DNA of 64,000 nucleotides, taken from contig NZ_LODW01000055.1 of assembly GCF_002914525.1 (NCBI RefSeq), forward strand, positions 1 through 64,000, in the 5' to 3' direction. The notes beneath the pieces are model-generated. The model saw only the letters and a program-made list of their open reading frames with translations. It was not told the origin of the DNA and did no database searches. Below are positions 44,739-55,456 of the stretch, one piece after another; the stretch's first letter is position 1; each line of letters begins with the position of its first letter. The DNA is from Rhizobium hidalgonense. GTDB lineage: Bacteria > Pseudomonadota > Alphaproteobacteria > Rhizobiales > Rhizobiaceae. The translations under genes and the position numbers were made by a program.

Positions 44739-46158
44739 TGCGTGCCTTTCCAGTGTCTTTGGCGGTCCACCATGGTCGGGAATCGACCGGTTTACCGTCC
44801 TTTCGAAATTCAATGTAAAGCGTTGGCCGGTCCGTTTCCAGCGCCAATGCAGTTGCGCTTGCCACTCTTTTCGCGCCCATCACGGCGAGCGGCTCGCCGG
44901 AGAAAACGAATTTTCCCTGACGGGTATTGATCGTATCCATTCCCGAGAGAACCAGGTGGTAGCCGTCGCCGGTGTCGAGGATGATCATCTGGCCGTAACT
45001 GCGGAAAGCGCCGGCGAAAACCACCAGGCCATCGGCCGGCGCCGTCACCACGGTTTCCGGATTGGTGGCGACCGTCATGCCCATGGCTTCGTGCCCGGTA
45101 CCGTCGGCATCGCCGAACTGGCGCAGGATATCGCCCGCAACGGGCACCTCCAATTTCGCCTTCAATTCTCCGAACGGATATGCGGGGGCAATGCGGTTTT
45201 TATCGGGCACACCGCTGTCGGCCAGGGCCTTGGCCTGGGCGCGCTGCTCGTCGGTCATCAGCTTGCGGTTTTCCTCCGCCTGGCGGGCGGCTGCGGCGGC
45301 ATCCCGCACCGAAGCGATCTCGGATTCCATCGAGGCAACGAGGCCCTCAAGGCTGGTCGCCTTGCCGGCCAGTTCCTCGGAGCGCTTTTTCTCGGCCGTG
45401 AGATCAGCGGCATTGCTGCGGCTGAGCTTGTCGTTTTCGGCAAGCAGCAGATCCATGCGCCGCTCTTCCTCGATCCCGTTCGTCATCGTCGCTGTCAGGT
45501 CGGCCTTCGCGGCAGCGCTGGCGGTCTGCAATGCGGCGAGGCTTGCAAGGTCGGCGGCAAGCTTGTCGGTCTCCTTGCGGATGCCCGGCACGACGGCGCC
45601 GAGCAGGATGGCGCTGCGCACCGAGGCGAGCGCATCATCGGGGGTGACCAGCAAAGCGGGCGGCGGGTTGCGACCCATGCGCTGGAGAGCTGCCAGCACC
45701 TCGGCCAAAAGGCCACGGCGTTCGTGCAGCGAACGGCGGATGCCATCCTGCTTGACGCCGAGATCGGCAAGCTTCTTCTCGCTTTCGAGGATCTGCTTCT
45801 CGAGCCCCTTGCGGCGGGCGGCGGAATCGATCAGCGCCTGGCGGATGCTTTGCGTGCTCTTTTCCAGATCGGCGATGCTTTGCTGGAGTTCGCTCACCTT
45901 GTCGGAGGAAAGACTTATGGTTTTCGACAGGGTTTCGAGTTCGGCACGGGTCTGGTCGCGTTTGGCGGTGAGTTCGGCGGCCGGATCGGGCGGCGGCCCG
46001 GCTGCCGGCTGGGGCGCGGATTGCGCCGACGCTTCCGGGGCTGCATCCTGCGCCCGGACGATGAAGGGATTTGCCGCCACGACGATGACCGCGACACCAA
46101 AACCGGCCGCAATAGCCGGCAGGATCATGCGGTGTCGCTTGGTTGCTGTTGTCGTCAT
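44728..46158 (-). CDS. envC: EnvC-like murein hydrolase activator (degenerate LytM)
   Basis: A 476-residue protein: signal/anchor MILPAIAAGFGVAVIVVAA, Pro-rich linker, coiled coil (about 60-300, ELQQSIADLEKSTQSI), and a C-terminal M23/LytM domain. The usual zinc residues are lost: the first motif reads GHEAMGMTV without the HxxxD pattern, the H-x-H segment is LVLSGMD, and the end is YIEFR. This is what is expected of EnvC, which activates amidases without being an enzyme. Next to ctpA and the deacetylase. Confidence 0.9.
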   Translation of the reverse strand: MTTTATKRHRMILPAIAAGFGVAVIVVAANPFIVRAQDAAPEASAQSAPQPAAGPPPDPAAELTAKRDQTRAELETLSKTISLSSDKVSELQQSIADLEKSTQSIRQALIDSAARRKGLEKQILESEKKLADLGVKQDGIRRSLHERRGLLAEVLAALQRMGRNPPPALLVTPDDALASVRSAILLGAVVPGIRKETDKLAADLASLAALQTASAAAKADLTATMTNGIEEERRMDLLLAENDKLSRSNAADLTAEKKRSEELAGKATSLEGLVASMESEIASVRDAAAAARQAEENRKLMTDEQRAQAKALADSGVPDKNRIAPAYPFGELKAKLEVPVAGDILRQFGDADGTGHEAMGMTVATNPETVVTAPADGLVVFAGAFRSYGQMIILDTGDGYHLVLSGMDTINTRQGKFVFSGEPLAVMGAKRVASATALALETDRPTLYIEFRKDGKPVDSRPWWTAKDTGKARNDS

Positions 46159-46276
46159 GCGGGTCTGGGCACTCTTTCAAATCTCGCGGAGCCTAAGCTG
46201 ATTTGGCACGCTTTGCCAGAAAGTTCGAAGCAGAATGGTCCGGCGGCTCAACACGGCTGCGTGACAATGCGACGCA

Positions 46277-46759
46277 TCAGACGCGGTGATAGGGGTGGCC
46301 GGACAGGATGGTGACGGCGCGATAAAGTTGTTCGGCGATCAGCGTGCGGACGAGCTGATGCGGCCAGGTCATTTTGCCCAGGCACAGCGTGGCGTCGGCA
46401 CGGTCGTAGAGGGAAGGATCGAGGCCGTCGGCGCCGCCGATGGCGATGGTCAGGTCGCGTTTACCCTGGTCGCGATAGGAGCCCAGCAGGTTGGCGAAGG
46501 CTTCGCTGTCGAGCCCCTTGCCGCGTTCATCGAGAAGAATGAGGATGCTGCCATCGGCAAGCGATTTCAACAGCAGTGCCGCCTCCTCGCGTTTGCGGGT
46601 TTCCGCGTTGGAGGCGCGGCTTTCGGCGACTTCGGCAACACGGGTAAATTCGAGGCCGACGGCAGGACCGGCCTTGGCGAAACGGTCGAAATAACGGGCC
46701 GCAAGATCCTTTTCGGGGCCGGACTTCAGCCGTCCCACCGCAAAAAGACCAACTCGCAT
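46277..46759 (-). CDS. rlmH: 23S rRNA pseudouridine-1915 N3-methyltransferase
   Basis: A 160-residue SPOUT methyltransferase. MRVGLFAVGRLKSGPE is the family N-terminus, FAIGGADG-like segment IAIGGADGLDPS binds SAM, and the C-terminus MTWPHQLVRTLIAEQLYRA then GHPYHRV is highly conserved. ATG 46759 is chosen because it gives the standard 160 residues; the frame extends 28 codons further upstream in unconserved sequence. 116 bp after rsfS. Confidence 0.94.
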   Translation of the reverse strand: MRVGLFAVGRLKSGPEKDLAARYFDRFAKAGPAVGLEFTRVAEVAESRASNAETRKREEAALLLKSLADGSILILLDERGKGLDSEAFANLLGSYRDQGKRDLTIAIGGADGLDPSLYDRADATLCLGKMTWPHQLVRTLIAEQLYRAVTILSGHPYHRV

Positions 46760-46875
46760 GCATCCGCTCCTTGCTGATGCGGCACGTCGGGCGCACGAGG
46801 CGCCGCCGGCCGGTTTCTCATGTTTCCGGCCAGCCAATGCCACATTTCAAGCGCCGGACAAATGCCGGCCGCCTG

Positions 46876-47289
46876 TCAGTGCCGTGTTTCTTCATCCATA
46901 TCCGGAGCCGCCCACATCTTTTCGATGTTGTAGAACTCGCGGATTTCCGGGCGGAACACGTGCACGATAATGTCACCGGTGTCGATCAGGACCCAATCGC
47001 CGCCTTCCTGACCTTCAACGCGGGCCGTGCCGAGGCCGTCGTCCTTAAGGTCGGTCAGCAGATGATCCGAGATTGCCATGACATGCCTGTTCGAGCGGCC
47101 GGAGACGACGATCATGTAGTCTCCCAGCGCCGATTTTCCGGCAATGTCGATGGTGACGATATCTTCAGCTTTGGAGTCCTCGAGGCTGGCGAGGACGGTT
47201 TCTAGGGCGCGGGCGGCGGCATCGGCGCCACGTTCCGCACTCTTCGGGATAACGGCGAACGTTTTTCCCTTGGCGTGTACTGTTGTCAG
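46876..47289 (-). CDS. rsfS: Ribosomal silencing factor RsfS
   Basis: A 137-residue DUF143 protein that binds uL14 and blocks subunit joining. Conserved core DSKAEDIVTIDIAGKSALGDYMIVVSG, VEGQEGGDWVLIDTGDIIVHVF then REFYNIEKMW. The start is uncertain. AGGAAAGGG lies just upstream of a CTG codon at 47289 (L-TTVHAKGK), where homologues as I recall begin MTTVHAKG. An in-frame ATG at 47319 would add ten residues and lacks a good ribosome site. I list the CTG start. Confidence 0.9.
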   Translation of the reverse strand: MTTVHAKGKTFAVIPKSAERGADAAARALETVLASLEDSKAEDIVTIDIAGKSALGDYMIVVSGRSNRHVMAISDHLLTDLKDDGLGTARVEGQEGGDWVLIDTGDIIVHVFRPEIREFYNIEKMWAAPDMDEETRH

Positions 47290-47528
47290 TTTATTCCCTT
47301 TCCTGGAGTGACAAACCATGCACAACACGAGATCCGATCGAGACCGGATCATGGTTAAGATAGGCATCAAACCATTAATGTTTCAAGACGTGCTAAGATA
47401 CAGATCGAGCAAAAAACCGATCCGGCGTCCGAATTGAAGAATATTGCCACGCGGGCTGCTTGTGCGGGCGGTGTACAGTTTCCATGCCGCAGCGTAAAGT
47501 GCGGCAAATTCCACGATCTCCGGATTCG

Positions 47529-47906
47529 ATGACCGACTCAGCCGCAAAAACCCTCGTGCCCGTCCTGCGAATCAGCTTCCCGGACGAGGATCGGCTCGGC
47601 CATGGCAAGATGGAACTGCTGGAACATATCCGCGCGACCGGATCGATCTCGGCGGCGGGGCGGGCGATGGACATGTCCTATCGGCGCGCATGGCTGCTGG
47701 TCAGCGAGATGAACCGGATGTTCTCAGAACAGGTAGTGGAATCGCAGCGTGGCGGCCAGAAGGGCGGCGGCGCGGCGCTGACGCCGTTCGGCGAGGAATT
47801 GCTCGAGCGTTTCCGCCGGATGGAAAAGACGATGCGCACGAGCCTTTCCGAAGATCTCGCCTGGCTTGAGGCCAAGCGCCACCTGAAGTCCGGCGAGCGC
47901 GGCTGA
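47529..47906 (+). CDS. ModE-like winged-helix regulator lacking molybdate-binding domains
   Basis: A 125-residue LysR-type-fold winged helix protein: LGHGKMELLEHIRATGSISAAGRAMDMSYRRAWLLVSEMN is the ModE N-terminal DNA-binding domain; LTPFGEELLERFRRME is the wing and linker helix. E. coli ModE is about 260 residues with two MOP/TOBE domains; these are missing here. Its stop TGA (47904-47906) abuts exactly the stop of modC (47907-47909). Probably controls modABC. How it would sense molybdate is unclear. Confidence 0.87.
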   Translation: MTDSAAKTLVPVLRISFPDEDRLGHGKMELLEHIRATGSISAAGRAMDMSYRRAWLLVSEMNRMFSEQVVESQRGGQKGGGAALTPFGEELLERFRRMEKTMRTSLSEDLAWLEAKRHLKSGERG

Positions 47907-48974
47907 TCAGGCCTCGAGGGCAACCGTCTTGATGACGGCGAAGACGGTCTTGCCGGGCCGAAGATCGAGGCGTTCGCAGGACAGCGCGGTGATGCGCGAA
48001 AGAATGGCGTCGCCGCCGCAATCGAGCCGGATTTCCACGGTTCCGTCCTCGCTAGGGGACATCTGTTCTATCCTTGCTTCCAGGATATTCAGCGCGCTGA
48101 GGCCCTCGGGCCTTGTTGTCGCCAGCATGACGTCGCGGGAGGGAACGCGGATGCGCACCGGTTTGCCCGGCGTTAGGGCCGCGCCGGGGATATGCAGCTG
48201 GCAGGATTTCAGTGCGACGGTCGACAGCCGGTGAAGCGCGTCGAAGCTTTCGACCGTGCCCTCGAGCAGTGAGCCCGCCTCTTTCCGGTCGGCCGCCGCT
48301 GAGGGGCGGCTCAATATGTCGACGGCCGGGCCTGTCGCTTCCACTTTGCCGTCGCTGAGGACGACCACCTGGTTTGCCAGCCGCGCTACCTCGGTGATCG
48401 AATGGCTGACATAGACGATCGGAATGTCCGTCTCGTCCCGCAATCGCTGGAGGTAAGGCAGGATCTCCGCCTTGCGCGCCGCGTCGAGGGCAGCGAGCGG
48501 CTCGTCCATCAACAGCAGCCGGGGTGCTGAGAGAAGGGCGCGGCCGATGGCGACGCGCTGCTTCTCGCCGCCGGACAGTTTTGCGGGGCTGCGCTCCAGC
48601 AACGGCTCGATGCCGAGCAGGTCGACGATGCGATCGAAGTTTTCGCCGCGTGCCGCTCTCGCCGCGAACCAGCGGCCATAGGAGAGATTGGCGCGGACGC
48701 TGAAATGCGGGAAGAGCCGGGCCTCCTGGAAGACATAACCGAAGCGGCGGCGATGTTTCGGGACGAAGGTGCCGGCTGCGGTTTCGGTCAAGGCTTCGCC
48801 GTCCAGAATAACGCGACCCTCGTCCGGGCGGGCGAGGCCAGCGATGATGCGGATCAGCGAGGTCTTGCCCGAGCCGGAGCGGCCGAACAGCGCGGTAACG
48901 CCGCGCTCCGAAGTGAAGGCGGCGTTGAGCGAAAAGGCGCCGAGCCGCTGTTTTGCTTCGACGATCAGCGTCAT
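47907..48974 (-). CDS. modC: Molybdate ABC transporter ATP-binding protein
   Basis: A 355-residue ATPase: Walker A GRSGSGKT at 31-38, signature [15 protein letters not shown], Walker [13 protein letters not shown], and a C-terminal MOP/TOBE domain (about 290-352) that distinguishes ModC. Overlaps modB by 4 bp (ATGA). The open frame upstream of the ATG runs back through modB out of frame and is not a fusion. Confidence 0.95.
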   Translation of the reverse strand: MTLIVEAKQRLGAFSLNAAFTSERGVTALFGRSGSGKTSLIRIIAGLARPDEGRVILDGEALTETAAGTFVPKHRRRFGYVFQEARLFPHFSVRANLSYGRWFAARAARGENFDRIVDLLGIEPLLERSPAKLSGGEKQRVAIGRALLSAPRLLLMDEPLAALDAARKAEILPYLQRLRDETDIPIVYVSHSITEVARLANQVVVLSDGKVEATGPAVDILSRPSAAADRKEAGSLLEGTVESFDALHRLSTVALKSCQLHIPGAALTPGKPVRIRVPSRDVMLATTRPEGLSALNILEARIEQMSPSEDGTVEIRLDCGGDAILSRITALSCERLDLRPGKTVFAVIKTVALEA

Positions 48975-49702
48975 TCCGGATCGATCCTTTGGCCGGCGAG
49001 ACGGGCGAGGAATTCGGAGGCGAGCAGGGCTGCCATGGAAATGATGATGGCGACGAGCGTCAGGCGTAGCGCGCCGGCATCGCCGCCCGGCACCTGGGTG
49101 AAGGTGTAAATCGCGGCCGACAGCGTCTGGGTTTCGCCTGGGATATTGGAGACGAAGGTGATCGTCGCGCCGAATTCCCCCATCGCCTTGGCGAAGGAAA
49201 GGATCATGCCGGTGATGATGCCGGGCAAGATCAGCGGCAGGGTAATCGTCAAAAAGACCCAGGCGGGACCGGCGCCGAGCGTTCCGGCCGCCTCTTCCAG
49301 CTTGCGGTCGACCGCCTCGATCGACAGGCGGATGCTGCGCACCATCAGCGGGAAGGCCATGACGGCACAGGCAAGCGCCGCGCCCGTCCAGCGGAAAGAA
49401 AGGACGATGCCGAGATACTGGTCGAGCAGACTGCCGATCGGACCGCGGCGGCCGAACAGGATGAGGAGAAGGAAACCGGTGACGACGGGAGGCAGGATCA
49501 GCGGCAGATGAACGATGCCGTTCAGCACCGACTTGCCCCAGAAGCGGCCGCGGGCCAGCAGCAAAGCGACGAGAATGCCGAAGGGCAGGCTCGCCAGCAT
49601 GGCGACGATCGAGACGCGCAGGCTGAGCAGGATCGCCGTCCATTCCTCGTCGCTCAGGCCGAATATATTCAAATGCGGTGTCTCCCTTGAAATCCAAGGC
49701 AT
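48971..49702 (-). CDS. modB: Molybdate ABC transporter permease
   Basis: A 243-residue inner-membrane permease with about five or six hydrophobic segments and the EAA loop [25 protein letters not shown]/ModB-like FGAT(I)[13 protein letters not shown] is typical. Followed by modC with a 4-bp overlap; separated from modA by 255 bp that contain a repeat element. Confidence 0.94.
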   Translation of the reverse strand: MPWISRETPHLNIFGLSDEEWTAILLSLRVSIVAMLASLPFGILVALLLARGRFWGKSVLNGIVHLPLILPPVVTGFLLLILFGRRGPIGSLLDQYLGIVLSFRWTGAALACAVMAFPLMVRSIRLSIEAVDRKLEEAAGTLGAGPAWVFLTITLPLILPGIITGMILSFAKAMGEFGATITFVSNIPGETQTLSAAIYTFTQVPGGDAGALRLTLVAIIISMAALLASEFLARLAGQRIDPE

Positions 49703-49720
49703 GTTGAGGCGAGCCGAGAC

Positions 49721-49862
49721 CAGCCCCTCATCCGCCTGCCGGCACCTTCTCCCCGCTCGCGGGGCGAAGGGGTGTGTCGCGGCCTCTCGGTTCCCGGCTC
49801 ATGTCTGGTATGGCACGTCCCCTCGCCCCGTTTACGGGGGGAGGGTTAGGGTGAGGGGCAGC
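49721..49862. repeat. REP/BIME-like palindromic repeat between modA and modB
   Basis: Outer arms GCCCCTCATCC (49723-49733) and GGGTGAGGGGC (49849-49859) are near-inverse. Inside are CCCCGC/GCGGGG (49751-49756 with 49759-49764) and a 12-bp stem with one mismatch (49820-49831 with 49834-49845). I recognise this CCCTCATCCGCCTGCCGGCACC type as a frequent rhizobial intergenic repeat. Confidence 0.8.
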
Positions 49863-49957
49863 TATCGGCACGAACCAGATGACTATCTGCGGCTCGTCTT
49901 AGTGAGCCTTGACGCTAAGCTGTCGCCCCTGATTCCGCAATCATCTCAACGTCTCAA

Positions 49958-50749
49958 TCACTTCAGAATGGTAAACCCCTGTGCCGTGAAATAGGCGGCT
50001 GCCTTGTCGGATTTCAGGAAGTCGAGATAGGCTGCGGCATCCGGGTTCTTGCTTTCGGCGAGAATTGCGATGGGATAGATGATCGGCGGATGGGAATCGG
50101 CCGGGAAGGTACCGACGATGGCGACACCTTTGTCGGCGGCGGCATCCGTCTGGTAGACGATGCCATAGGGGGCTTCGCCGCGGGAGACGAGAGCCAAGGC
50201 GGCGCGGACGCTTTCGGCGCCGGCGACCTTGGTTTCCACCGATTTCCAGACGCCGAGTTTTTCCAGCGCAGCCATGCCGTATTTGCCGGCCGGAACCGAT
50301 TTCGGTTCACCCATGGCCAGCCTGCCGTCACCCAAAAGCGCGGCAAGATCGAAGTCCTGCTTGATCTCGACCGGCTTGGCCTTGTCCTTTTCGGCAACGA
50401 GCACGATCCGGTTTCCAAGCAGGTTCGAACGGCTACCGGCCTTGATCAGGTTCTTCTTGGCGACGTAATCCATCCAGTCGCGGTCGGCGGAGATGAAAAT
50501 ATCGGCGGGGGCCGCGTTTTCGATCTGCTTGGCCAGCGCGCCACTTGCCGCATAGGAGGCGACGGCTTCCTTGCCGTTTTCCCTAGTCCAGGCGGCATTG
50601 GCGGCATCAAGCGCATCCTTGAGGCTCGCCGCCGCAAAGACGGTGAGCTTTTCGGCCGCGGCGGCCGGCGCTGCAAACGCCGCCGCGCCAAGCCACAGGG
50701 CCGATATCGCGGCGGTTGCCAGTTTCATCCATCGGTGGCGATTCTGCAT
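49958..50749 (-). CDS. modA: Molybdate ABC transporter substrate-binding protein
   Basis: A 263-residue periplasmic protein. Signal peptide to about residue 32 (ISALWLGAAAFAAPAAAA), then KLTVFAAASLKDAL, the conserved oxyanion-binding start, and AASGALAKQIENAAPADIFISAD. Molybdate or tungstate binding expected. First gene of modABC; preceded by a candidate ModE operator. Confidence 0.94.
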   Translation of the reverse strand: MQNRHRWMKLATAAISALWLGAAAFAAPAAAAEKLTVFAAASLKDALDAANAAWTRENGKEAVASYAASGALAKQIENAAPADIFISADRDWMDYVAKKNLIKAGSRSNLLGNRIVLVAEKDKAKPVEIKQDFDLAALLGDGRLAMGEPKSVPAGKYGMAALEKLGVWKSVETKVAGAESVRAALALVSRGEAPYGIVYQTDAAADKGVAIVGTFPADSHPPIIYPIAILAESKNPDAAAYLDFLKSDKAAAYFTAQGFTILK

Positions 50750-50768
50750 GATTCACTTCCCCAAGGAT

Positions 50769-50792
50769 CGAAATATTGCCACGAATATAACG
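50769..50792 (-). promoter_or_regulatory. Candidate ModE operator upstream of modA
   Basis: CGAAATAT-N8-ATATAACG at 50769-50792, an imperfect inverted repeat (6 of 8 per arm) like the ModE site CG(N)TATAT...ATATAACG. It ends 20 bp before the modA ATG, in the right place for repression by molybdate-bound regulator. Confidence 0.65.
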
Positions 50793-51069
50793 GGTGGTGC
50801 GGTTTGGCTAGGGATATATCTGGAAAAATATGACGGTGTGTTTCACGCAATGTCGATGCGCATGGCTTGGATTTGAAATAGGATTTTCTTGGGTGGAAAT
50901 ACCCGGCGGGCATTCTGCAGAGCGCAAGGCTCGCGGCGCCGTCGCCACCGCGACGATTATCTGCTGATAAAAACGCCACTTCCGGCGCCATTCTCCCGGA
51001 TAGGATTGCAATCCGCGCATTGCTGCAATGCAACAATCAATCTTCACCTTCGTGCGGAATCTGATAAAA

Positions 51070-51196
51070 CAGACTCATCGAAACGGCTTCTCCTCCTCCC
51101 ATAGCCGTTCGATAGGGTCGACAACACTCCTCCTCCCAGTTGTCGATCGAGTTTATAAGCCCGACGGATCCTCCCCCGTCGGGCTTTCTCGTTTTC
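51070..51196 (+). ncRNA. Probable trans-acting sRNA with two anti-Shine-Dalgarno loops (alpha-r14/NfeR1-like)
   Basis: No plus-strand gene precedes this, yet it ends in a perfect intrinsic terminator. Hairpin 1: 51077-51088 with 51103-51113 (one bulged A), loop holding CTCCTCCTCCC at 51090-51100. Hairpin 2: TCGACAAC (51118-51125) with GTTGTCGA (51139-51146), loop holding the identical CTCCTCCTCCC at 51127-51137. Hairpin 3, terminator: AAGCCCGACGG (51157-51167) with CCGTCGGGCTT (51176-51186), loop with CCTCCC, then TTTCTCGTTTT. The CUCCUCC loops can base-pair with ribosome sites of mRNAs. I recall the rhizobial alpha-r14 family (NfeR1 in Sinorhizobium) with such loops; identity to it is inference. 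The exact 5' end is not visible. Confidence 0.82.
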
Positions 51197-51211
51197 CACC
51201 TTCGTTAAAAT

Positions 51212-51844
51212 TTATTCGGCTTCGTCCGAGGCGCCGTTGCGGATTGCCGTCGAGCTCAGGCCGGAGCGCGGTCCGTGGATGAAGGTCCAGGCCGGCGCGG
51301 GTTTCTTCCAGAGAACCCGGGCATCATCCTCGTCGACGCGGGCGAAATCGAAGGTCCTCGTCATTTTCGAGGAGAGGTAGGAGAGCGTCGCGCCCGGCCG
51401 GTCGATCACCGCGATCGGGAAGGTACGGGCAATCTCCTGCCATTTCTGCCATTTGTGAAAGGTCTGCAGGCTGTCGGCGCCCATGATCCAGATGAAATGC
51501 ACATGCGGATTGCGGGCCTTGACGCGGGCAAGCGTGTTGGCGGTGTAGCTGACGCCGAGCGCCTGTTCGAAGGCGGTGACCTTGATGCGCGGATCGGGGG
51601 CAATGCGCTCGCTTTCGGCAATGCGTTCGGCAAGCGGTGCCAGCTGATTGCGGCTCTTCAGCGGATTGCCGGGGGTAACCATCCACCAGAGCTGGTCGAG
51701 GCCGAGCCGCTTGAGAGCGATCTCGGCGACCAGCGCGTGTCCCTGATGCGGTGGATTGAACGAGCCGCCGAACAGGCCGACGACCATGCCGCGCTCGCTG
51801 TGCGGCATGCGGAGATAATGCCGGTCCAAACTCTCCGCCGTCAC
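51212..51844 (-). CDS. nadD: Nicotinate-nucleotide adenylyltransferase
   Basis: A 210-residue enzyme of NAD synthesis. GLFGGSFNPPHQGH is the nucleotidyltransferase HxGH motif, WIMGADSLQTFHKWQ and LSSTAIRNG (the ISSTxIR motif) are present. The stop of proA lies 1 bp upstream of its start region, so it is the last gene of obgE-proB-proA-nadD. Confidence 0.94.
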   Translation of the reverse strand: MTAESLDRHYLRMPHSERGMVVGLFGGSFNPPHQGHALVAEIALKRLGLDQLWWMVTPGNPLKSRNQLAPLAERIAESERIAPDPRIKVTAFEQALGVSYTANTLARVKARNPHVHFIWIMGADSLQTFHKWQKWQEIARTFPIAVIDRPGATLSYLSSKMTRTFDFARVDEDDARVLWKKPAPAWTFIHGPRSGLSSTAIRNGASDEAE

Positions 51845-51845
51845 G

Positions 51846-53121
51846 TCAGGGCCGCGTCTGTCCGGCGCCGTGCACCCGATATTTGAAGGAGGTCAGCTGT
51901 TCGACGCCGACGGGGCCGCGGGCGTGCATCTTGCCGGTGGCAATGCCGATCTCCGCGCCCATGCCGAACTCGCCGCCATCGGCAAATTGCGTCGAGGCAT
52001 TGTGCAGCAGGATCGCCGAATCGACCTCGGTGAAGAACCGCGCGACGACTTCGGGGTCCTCGGCGATGACAGCCTCGGTGTGGTTCGAGGAATAGGTCTG
52101 GATATGGGCGATGGCGCCCGATATGCCGTCGACGACGGCCACCGAAATGATCGCATCGAGATATTCGGTCGACCAGTCCTCCTCGGTCGCCGGCTTCATG
52201 CCGGGGGCGACCTTCAGCACGGTCGGCGACGCGCGAACCTCGCAGCCGGCTTCTGTCAGAACCTCGAGCAGCGGCGTCAGATGCGTGCCGATCGCGGCGC
52301 CATCGACGAGCAGGGTTTCTGCCGCGCCGCAGATGCCGGTGCGGCGCATCTTGGCGTTGACGACGATCTTCTTCGCCATCTCGATATCGGCCGAGCCATC
52401 GACATAGATGTGGCAGAGGCCTTCGAGATGGGCAAAAACCGGCACGCGGGCCTCGCTCTGCACCCGGGCGACCAGGCTCTTGCCGCCACGCGGCACGATG
52501 ACGTCGATTGTCCCGTCGAGGCCGCGCAGCATAGCGCCGACGGCGGCACGGTCGGTAACCGGAACGAGCTGGATAGCATGCTCTGGAAGTCCTGCCGCCT
52601 TCAGGCCCTCGACCAGGCAGGCATGGATAGCCCGCGATGAGCGGCGCGAATCCGAACCGCAACGCAGGATCACGGCGTTGCCGGCCTTGAGGCAGAGGGC
52701 ACCGGCATCGGCGGTGACGTTCGGGCGGCTTTCGAAGATGACGCCGATGACGCCGAGCGGTGTGCGGACGCGCTCGATCTTCAGCCCGTTCGGCCGGTCC
52801 CAGGCGGCGATGACTTCGCCGACCGGATCGGCCAGGGCGGCGATGGCGCGGATGCCCTCGGCCATCTCGGCGATGCGCTTGTCGTTCAGCGTCAGCCGGT
52901 CGACGAAGGAGGCGAGCATATCGGTGCCTTCGACGTCCTTCAGGTCCTTGGCATTCTCGGCAAGAATATGCGCGCTATTGGCCAGGATCGCATCGGCCAT
53001 GGCGTTCAGCGCCCGGTTCTTCGCCTCGGTGGACGCAAAGCTCAGCGGTCGCGCTGATGCCTTTGCCTTGCGGCCGATGTCGTTCATCAGCACGTCAATG
53101 TCAGGGCTTGGCGCAACGGTA

Positions 53122-53129
<8 letters not shown>
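51846..53129 (-). CDS. proA: Gamma-glutamyl phosphate reductase
   Basis: A 427-residue enzyme reducing gamma-glutamyl phosphate to glutamate semialdehyde in proline synthesis. [21 protein letters not shown], the catalytic Cys in [12 protein letters not shown], and [18 protein letters not shown] are typical of ProA. Overlaps proB by 8 bp, so they are translationally coupled; nadD follows closely. Confidence 0.96.
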
Positions 53130-55444
<2,315 letters not shown>

Positions 55445-55456
55445 TCAAAGATTATC

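Noticed and set aside
47907..49697. 596-codon frame that looks like a ModB-ModC fusion
   Set aside because: The upstream third is modB read out of frame; modC starts at 48974 with the usual 4-bp overlap.
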